Source of the DNA: Patescibacteria group bacterium UBA3291 | GTDB lineage: Bacteria > Patescibacteriota > Gracilibacteria > Absconditabacterales > Absconditicoccaceae | Assembly: GCA_002361595.1 (NCBI GenBank) | Contig: DETJ01000031.1 | Span: 1-11,108 of the forward strand | Direction: 5' to 3' | DNA length: 11,108 nucleotides | Part shown: piece by piece, positions 6,670 through 11,108 of the stretch | How positions within the stretch are numbered: position 1 is the stretch's first letter | Layout of the letters: every line of letters starts with the position of its first letter | The notes under the pieces: model-generated | Databases searched by the model: none | Told to the model about the DNA's origin: nothing | The model's input: the letters and a program-made list of their open reading frames with translations, nothing else | Position numbers and translations under genes: made by a program

Positions 6670-6920
6670 TGGCAAAAACTTGAATTCTAGAGTTGGATGG
6701 TGAAGTAGTTGAAGTACTTCCTGCCGGAAAGTTTAGAGTTAAACTCAAGGACATGGAGGTAATTATCATGTGTTATAAAGCATGAAAAATGAAGCAGTCA
6801 CACATATCTGTGATTGAATGAGATTGGGTAAAAGTTGAGGTAAATCAATACGATATGAGTCAGTGACGTATAACGTATAGATATAATCCAGCTAATCATC
6901 AGTCAGAAGACGATGAATAA
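6669..6920 (+). CDS. infA: Translation initiation factor IF-1
   Basis: IF-1 occupies the 30S A site and helps IF-2 and IF-3 select initiator tRNA. The 83-residue protein is a single S1/OB fold. ILELDGEVVEVLPAGKFRVK is the N-terminal strand pair. AGKMKQSHISVIEGDWVKVE corresponds to the family's HISGKMRKNYIRILPGDKVxVE, and YDMSQGRITYRY to the signature YDLTKGRITYRY. UGA supplies the glycines in SGKM-, GD- and GRI-equivalent positions, all highly conserved. An acidic C-terminal tail (QSEDDE) extends slightly beyond the usual 72 residues. It overlaps rplU by one base, and rpmJ follows after 38 bases, as in many bacteria. Confidence 0.96.
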
Positions 6921-6958
6921 AATCAGATTCAATATTTATTTATCATAATTCACGTATC

Positions 6959-7075
6959 ATGAAAGTTGTATCATCTCTCAAAAAAAGATGCATGTACTGC
7001 CAGATCGTTAAGAGAAAAGGTAGACTATACGTTACTTGCAAAAAAAATCCTAGACATAAAGCTAGACAAGGATAA
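6959..7075 (+). CDS. rpmJ: 50S ribosomal protein bL36, zinc-ribbon form
   Basis: The protein has 38 residues, the usual length. It begins MKVVSSLKKRCMYC and ends NPRHKARQG, the family's ending. Cys11, Cys14, Cys27 and His33 form the CCCH zinc-ribbon pattern, so this is the zinc-binding type. It has no UGA codon; both glycines are GGN. It lies between infA and rpsM, its common place at the head of the alpha operon. Confidence 0.97.
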   Translation: MKVVSSLKKRCMYCQIVKRKGRLYVTCKKNPRHKARQG

Positions 7076-7102
7076 TTTTTATATTTCTTCTTATTGAAAA
7101 TT

Positions 7103-7477
7103 ATGTTCAGAATAATGGGACACGTGCTTCCAGATGAAAAATCAACATGGATTGCACTTACAAATATTTACGGAATTGGAAGAGTAAGATCTCAAAAGAT
7201 TTTGACTAAAGTTGGAATCGATCCAATGAAAAAAGTTAGAGATTTAACTGAGGAAGATCAAAAAAAGATTTCTGATGAACTCAAAAATTACGTTCTAGAA
7301 TCTGATCTCAAAAGAGAAGTTGCTGCTGCAATCAAGAGATTAAAGGAAATCAAATGTTATAGAGGAATGAGACACAATCTCGGATTGCCTGTTAGAGGAC
7401 AATTGACTCGTAAAAATGCAAGAACTGCAAAGAAACTTCTTTGAAGATCTAAAGTTAGACCTACAATTAAGAAATAA
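7103..7477 (+). CDS. rpsM: 30S ribosomal protein uS13
   Basis: This 124-residue protein sits in the 30S head, contacts the P-site tRNA and forms a bridge to the 50S subunit. IALTNIYGIGRVRSQKIL is the signature helix-turn-helix start, KEIKCYRGMRHNLGLPVRGQ the conserved central block, and LTRKNARTAKKLLGRSKVRP the tail. One UGA (7441-7443, in KLLGRS) lies near the end; under the standard code the last 12 residues would be lost. The ATG at 7103 (MFRIMG) fits the family start M[AS]RI.G; a TTG nine bases upstream is rejected. It begins the rpsM-rpsK-rpsD-rpoA-rplQ operon. Confidence 0.97.
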
Positions 7478-7506
7478 TTTTATTCATATTATCCTAGATA
7501 ATTACA

Positions 7507-7893
7507 ATGGTAGTAAAGGCAAAAGCAAAGAAAAAGGATGTAAAAGTAGTAAGTGGAGTAGTTCACGTACATACTACATCAAACAACACTCTTATCAATA
7601 TAGTTGATATGGAGTGAAATAAAATAGTTGGAGGAGGAACTGGAAAAGTTGGATACAAAGGTTCCAAAAAATCCACTCCATACGCTGCTGAAGTTTTGAC
7701 TAAACAATTACTCAAAGAAGCTCAAGCTCTTTGACTCAAAGAAATTGGATTAGTTTTCAGAGGAACTGGAATGGCTAGAGACTGAGTATTCAAGGCTATC
7801 AATGAAATTGGAGTAATTGATATTCAGTATATCAAAGAAGAAACTCCAATCCAATTTGGTGGATGTAAAGGACTAAGACCAAAGAGAAATTAA
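7507..7893 (+). CDS. rpsK: 30S ribosomal protein uS11
   Basis: This 128-residue protein belongs to the 30S platform near the mRNA exit. GVVHVHTTSNNTLINIVDMEGN equals the family's G.aHI.aTfNNTiV.itD..GN, with the Gly of EGN encoded by UGA. GYKGSKKSTPYAAE is the classic rRNA-binding block, and ETPIQFGGCKGLRPKRN the C-terminus (family TPIPHNGCRPPKRRR). Two unusual points are visible: IVGGGTG replaces the common I.W.S.G stretch, and a Leu is inserted after the GCKG block. Three UGA codons fall at 7615, 7732 and 7783, so the standard code would break the gene into pieces. Confidence 0.97.
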
Positions 7894-7966
7894 TCAGATT
7901 TTTCTTATCTTATTGCTTTGATTTACGAAAATTTAAAATATTCTTTATTATTATTTGCTTGTAAAA

Positions 7967-8584
7967 ATGAAATATACTTGAGCAAAATTGAGATTATGTA
8001 GAAGAGAAGGTGTAAATATCTTTGGTTCTGCAAAATACAACTTGAAACAGAGAAAAACTACACCAGGACAGCATGGTTCATCTATGCAAAGAAACTCTGA
8101 ATATGGAAAACTTTTGAGAAATAAACAACTTCTCAAGAGATCATACCTTCTTTCAGAGAAACAGTTTGCTAAAATCGTTAAAGTTACTGCATCTCAATAT
8201 GCTAAAAACCAGAATATTAGTCACGACTTTGCTTTGTTTCAATTCTTGGAGAGAAGAATGGATGTAATCGTTCTTCGTTCAGGATTGGCTCAAACAATTA
8301 TGCAAGCTAGACAAATGGTTGTACATGGACATTTCACTCTAAACGGAGTAAAACACAACGTTCCATCTACATTCCTAAAACCTGGAGATAAGATAGCTCT
8401 TCGTGAATGACTTAAAAAATCACCATTATATGCTTCTAATGCTAAGAATGCTGTAAAAGTTCCTTCTTGGATTAAGGTAGATAAAAATGCTTATACAATC
8501 GATGTATTAAGTTTGCCACAGAAAGGTGAAATCGAAACTCAAGCTGATCTATTGAAAGTTATCGAATTCTATGCCAGAGCTTAG
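7967..8584 (+). CDS. rpsD: 30S ribosomal protein uS4
   Basis: uS4 is a primary 16S rRNA binder that starts 30S assembly and, in many bacteria, represses the alpha operon. The 205-residue protein has the usual length. The N-terminus MKYTGAKLRLCRREG matches RYTGPxxRLxRREG, with the conserved Gly5 encoded by UGA. TTPGQHG is the next signature. Only Cys11 remains of the zinc cysteines, so this is the zinc-free form. Residues about 93-150 (FLERRMDVIVLRSGLAQT ... QMVVHGHFTLNG) are the S4 RNA-binding domain. A second UGA lies at 8407 (REGLKK). A T-rich leader of 73 bases precedes it. It ends in UAG. Confidence 0.97.
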
Positions 8585-8660
8585 TTTATTGATCTGGTTA
8601 TAAAAAATGGTTTCAGTTATATAAATAAACAAAAATATTTTATTTGCTTTTCTATACTCT

Positions 8661-9659
8661 ATGCTAGACATCCAAAATTTCATAGGAGCGCCTTCAATTA
8701 TGGCGACAGAGATAGATGATTGTACTACAAAATTCGAGTTAAAAAATCTTCCAAGAGGATTCGGACACACACTAGGAAATGCAATGAGAAGAATAATCCT
8801 TGCTTACAACTTAGGTGGAGCAGTTACAGGATTAAAGATTAAATGAGTGCCTCATGAATACTTTGTCATTGATGGAGTAAAAGAAAATGTAGTAAATATA
8901 TTATTAAACTTCAAAAAATTAAGATTCACATTCGATGAAAAGATGGAATCAATCCAATGGATTTCTCAGAGATTCAAGGGATTAGGAGAATATAAAGCTG
9001 CAGATCTTAAATTACCTTCATGAATTACATTATTAAATCCAGAAGAACCATTATTCGAGATTACAGATGCAGCAACTGAAATTAATATGGAATTACGTAT
9101 CGAAAAATGATATGGATATTATTCATTAGATTACCTTAGGAATCGTGATAAGAAATCAGAATGAAAAGATGTTAATGTATTATTGATAGATAATGACTTC
9201 AAATTAGTTGATTATGTAAAATACGACGTTCAAGAAGTTATCGAAGACTTCAATGGAAGTACAAAAGACACATTAGTGATTGAAGTTAAAACTCAATTTG
9301 GACAAGTATCTCCAAAGCAAATGTTACAGTTTGCTGGTGAGGTATTAGCTTCATATGCTAAGTTATTCGTATTCGATGACTTGTATATTGATAGATCAGT
9401 ATTTGTTGAAATGGAAGATCTTAATATTGAGTCAGCTACTACTGTAGTAGATGAAACAAATATCAAGACAATGCCTATTGACGCTCTTCCACTTAGCGAG
9501 AGAACAAGAAACGCATTGATTAAAAACCAAATTCTTTACGTTGAAGATCTAGAAAAGAAAAAGAAAGCTGAATTATTACTTATGAAATGAGTATGAAAGA
9601 AAGCTATCGATGAAATTAATGATTCTTTCAAACAATTAGGAAAACCATTAATCTCATAA
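8661..9659 (+). CDS. rpoA: DNA-directed RNA polymerase subunit alpha
   Basis: Alpha dimerises to scaffold beta and beta' and its C-domain touches promoter DNA and activators. The 332-residue protein has a full N-domain: LPRGFGHTLGNAMRRIILAY is the dimerisation signature, and LKIKGVPHEYFVIDGVKENV matches VKIDGVLHEFSxIxGVxEDV, with UGA at the conserved Gly. Residues 271-332 are the C-domain (IDALPLSERTRNALIKNQIL, then LMKGVGKKAIDEI, the helix-hairpin-helix), with Arg and Asn in SERTRNAL at places equivalent to E. coli R265 and N268, which contact UP-element DNA. The start at 8661 is chosen over ATG 8700 because it keeps the N-terminal strand before KFELKNL. It lies between rpsD and rplQ as usual. 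Confidence 0.97.
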
Positions 9660-9701
9660 TCAAAAAGACTTCAGATTTATAATTTATAATTTGTTTATAC
9701 G

Positions 9702-10088
9702 ATGCAACACAGAAAGAATGCACTTCTAGAAATCAATACAGGAGTGAAAAGTAAATGAGTTTATATCAGACAGATGTTGACTAACTTAGTTAGAAATGGT
9801 AAAGTAACTACAACATCAAAGAGAGCTGCAGTTCTAAAGGCTGAAGCTGATGCTTTGATAGGTAGACTAATCTCAAATACTAAGAATTATTCAGAAGCTG
9901 ATGCCAAGAGAGAAAATATTCGTTTGATTAAATCAGTTATCTACTCTGAAGCTGAAGGAAAAAAATTATTGAATGATTTGCTTCCAAAATTTGTAGAGTC
10001 TGGTAAAATGTCTGGGTTCGTATGTACTTATAAATTAGGATACAGACTATGAGATGGAGCAGAAAAGATTTTGGTTAAATTAGCATAA
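9702..10088 (+). CDS. rplQ: 50S ribosomal protein bL17
   Basis: This 128-residue protein lies near the exit of the peptide tunnel. MQHRKNALLEINTGVKSKGV starts it (family MRHRKxGRKLGRxxxHRxA), followed by MLTNLVRNGKVTTTSKRAAV, matching nLxxsLixhExIxTTxxRAKE, and a C-terminal GYRLGDGAEKILVKLA like the family's R.GD.A.ma.iEL. UGA codes for glycine near 9756 and at 10051 (in LGDGAE), so the standard code shows only the middle part. It closes the alpha operon; rplM follows after 43 bases. Two TATAAT strings lie in the 42-base gap before the ATG. Confidence 0.96.
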
Positions 10089-10131
10089 TTAAGGATATAG
10101 ATTTATTTTAATTTATTGTTATTTGATTAAG

Positions 10132-10590
10132 ATGGAGTTTACAAAGAAAGATCTAAATAAGACGATCTGGGTAAAACAAACTGACCAAGAAAAGAATAGG
10201 GTTTGGTATAGAGCTGATGCTACAGGTAAGACTTTAGGAAGATTGGCTGTAGATGTAGCTAAAAAATTAGCTGGAAAGGACAAATCGTATTATTCAGATT
10301 TTTGGGATGCTGGAAGTTTCGTAATCGTTGAAAATGTGGATCAAATCGCAGTTTCAGGGAAAAAACTAAAGGATAAGATTTATTATTCTTACAGTGGATA
10401 CAAAGGAAATGTAAAAAGTATCACATTATGAGAATTATTAAAGAAAAATCCATCTAAAGCTATTCGATTTGCTGTACGTGGAATGCTTCCAAAAAATAAG
10501 CTTAGAGATGCTAGAATGAAGAGACTCAAGCTCATCAAAGGAACAACTACAAAATATGATAATTTTAAACCTGTAAATCTTTATAAATAA
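10132..10590 (+). CDS. rplM: 50S ribosomal protein uL13
   Basis: An early-assembling 50S protein of 152 residues (family about 142-150). VWYRADATGKTLGRLAVDVA matches WyviDA.gk.LGRLAs.iA. SVSG-type IAVSGKKLKDKIYYSYSGYK equals vTGkK..dK.YyrHSgypG, and AVRGMLPKNKLRDARMKRLK matches the AV.GMLPKn.lgr....LkvY block. UGA encodes one Gly (10429-10431), the rest being GGN. Residue 112, just before FAVRGML, is CGA; relatives vary here (often Glu, Arg or Lys). The ATG at 10132 is preferred over a TTG at 10123. It shares its last base with the start codon of rpsI (TAATG), the usual rplM-rpsI pair. Confidence 0.96.
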
Positions 10591-11012
10591 TGGCAAACAA
10601 GGAATACAATTACGCAATTGGTCGTAGAAAATGTACAACAGCTGTTGTAAAGTTATATGCTCAATGAGGAGGAACTTTCATCGTTAAAACAGCTAGCGGT
10701 AAAGAAGTACCTTTAAAAGAATATTTCGGAGGAAATACACATTTATATGAAAATGCAATCGCTCCATTCAGCGTTATAGCTCCTGAAGCATACAAAAAGT
10801 TTGATGCACACATTCGTGTATTAGGAGGAGGTATTGCATGACATTCTGATGCTATTAAATTAGGATTTGCTAGAGCATTAATCGAATGGAATTCAGACTT
10901 AAGACCAACTTTGAAACCTTATGGACTTCTCAAGAGAGATCCAAGAGTAAAGGAAAGGAAGAAGCCAGGTTTGAAAAAAGCCAGAAAAGCTCCTACATGG
11001 TCAAAGAGATAA
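10590..11012 (+). CDS. rpsI: 30S ribosomal protein uS9
   Basis: The 140-residue protein sits in the 30S head; its C-terminal tail reaches the P-site tRNA. YAIGRRKCTTAVVKLYAQGG matches GRRKtavArV.l.pG.G; EYFGG and VLGGGIAGHSDAIKLGFARA (family V.GGG.sGQAgAirlGiARAL) follow, and the tail is PGLKKARKAPTWSKR, ending in the invariant Ser-Lys-Arg. Only 2 of about 13 glycines are UGA (10666-10668 in QGGG and 10840-10842 in IAGHS). It is translationally coupled to rplM through TAATG and is the last gene before a strong terminator. Confidence 0.97.
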
Positions 11013-11040
11013 TTTGCCAATTCATTTCGAATATATATGA

Positions 11041-11072
11041 AAAACGTCCCTACCCTGGAGGACGTTTTTTTT
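11041..11072 (+). terminator. Rho-independent terminator after rpsI
   Basis: AAAACGTCC (11041-11049) pairs perfectly with GGACGTTTT (11060-11068) around a ten-base loop, followed by more T (eight in a row to 11072). It lies 28 bases after the rpsI stop and ends the long ribosomal transcript. The A-rich left arm also makes it usable from the other strand. Confidence 0.9.
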
Positions 11073-11081
11073 ATTTTTATG

Positions 11082-11108
11082 TGTCATTCTGAATGGAACG
11101 TAGTGAAA
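11082..11108. repeat. Possible edge of a dispersed intergenic repeat
   Basis: The last 27 bases read TGTCATTCTGAATGGAACG and then TAGTGAAA. They resemble, from memory, a widespread intergenic repeat family in bacterial genomes that begins TGTCATTCTGA and continues to GAAGAATCT. The piece contains CATTC-T-GAATG, a small inverted repeat. The window ends inside it, so neither its full length nor copies can be seen. Confidence 0.35.

Noticed and set aside
7094..7102. TTG upstream start for rpsM (and TTG 10123 for rplM)
   Set aside because: The downstream ATG codons give N-termini that fit the families; all other genes here start with ATG.
9678..9690. Two TATAAT strings before rplQ as a promoter
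   Set aside because: Perfect -10-like strings but no -35 box at the right distance, and the gap is so AT-rich that chance matches are expected.

Overview
The window comes from a low-GC bacterium that reads UGA as glycine (translation table 25), the code known from the Patescibacteria/CPR groups Absconditabacteria (SR1) and Gracilibacteria (BD1-5). Three independent signs agree. Almost every gene carries in-frame UGA, often at glycines conserved in its ribosomal protein family. All 17 genes end in UAA (13) or UAG (4), never UGA. A tRNA gene with anticodon UCA and glycine-type features lies at 3802-3875. In addition, CGA, normally arginine, sits at places where tryptophan or an aromatic residue is expected, most clearly in one of two copies of the PKD motif WDFGDG. 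This fits the CGA-to-Trp change proposed for Absconditabacterales and makes that order the better guess, though it is not proven here. All genes are on the + strand.

Layout. 1-503 is the 3' part of prmC (release-factor glutamine methyltransferase). An overlapping terminator and promoter (535-579) lead into a 927-residue predicted membrane-anchored surface protein with a Gln/Pro-rich N-terminus and PKD domains (616-3399), followed by a terminator. An AT-rich gene-free stretch (3453-3801) precedes a cluster of five tRNA genes, Gly(UCA), Tyr(GUA), Ala(UGC), Arg(UCU) and Glu(CUC), with a small two-helix membrane protein gene after the first.

From 4594 to 11012 the window is translation and transcription machinery: infC-rpmI-rplT, tRNA-Leu(UAA), a small basic protein that looks like a divergent bS21, rplU-infA-rpmJ, rpsM-rpsK-rpsD-rpoA-rplQ (the alpha operon) and rplM-rpsI, closed by a strong terminator at 11041-11072. 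The last 27 bases look like the edge of an intergenic repeat.

The genes form a long, mostly co-directional translation locus: initiation factors 1 and 3, ten recognised ribosomal proteins, RNA polymerase alpha, six tRNAs and a release-factor methyltransferase. Start codons lack Shine-Dalgarno sequences; many have a T-rich TTTATTTG-like element upstream instead. Under the standard code most of these genes would look broken, which is why they need to be read with UGA as Gly. I see no CRISPR array, insertion sequence or defence system.
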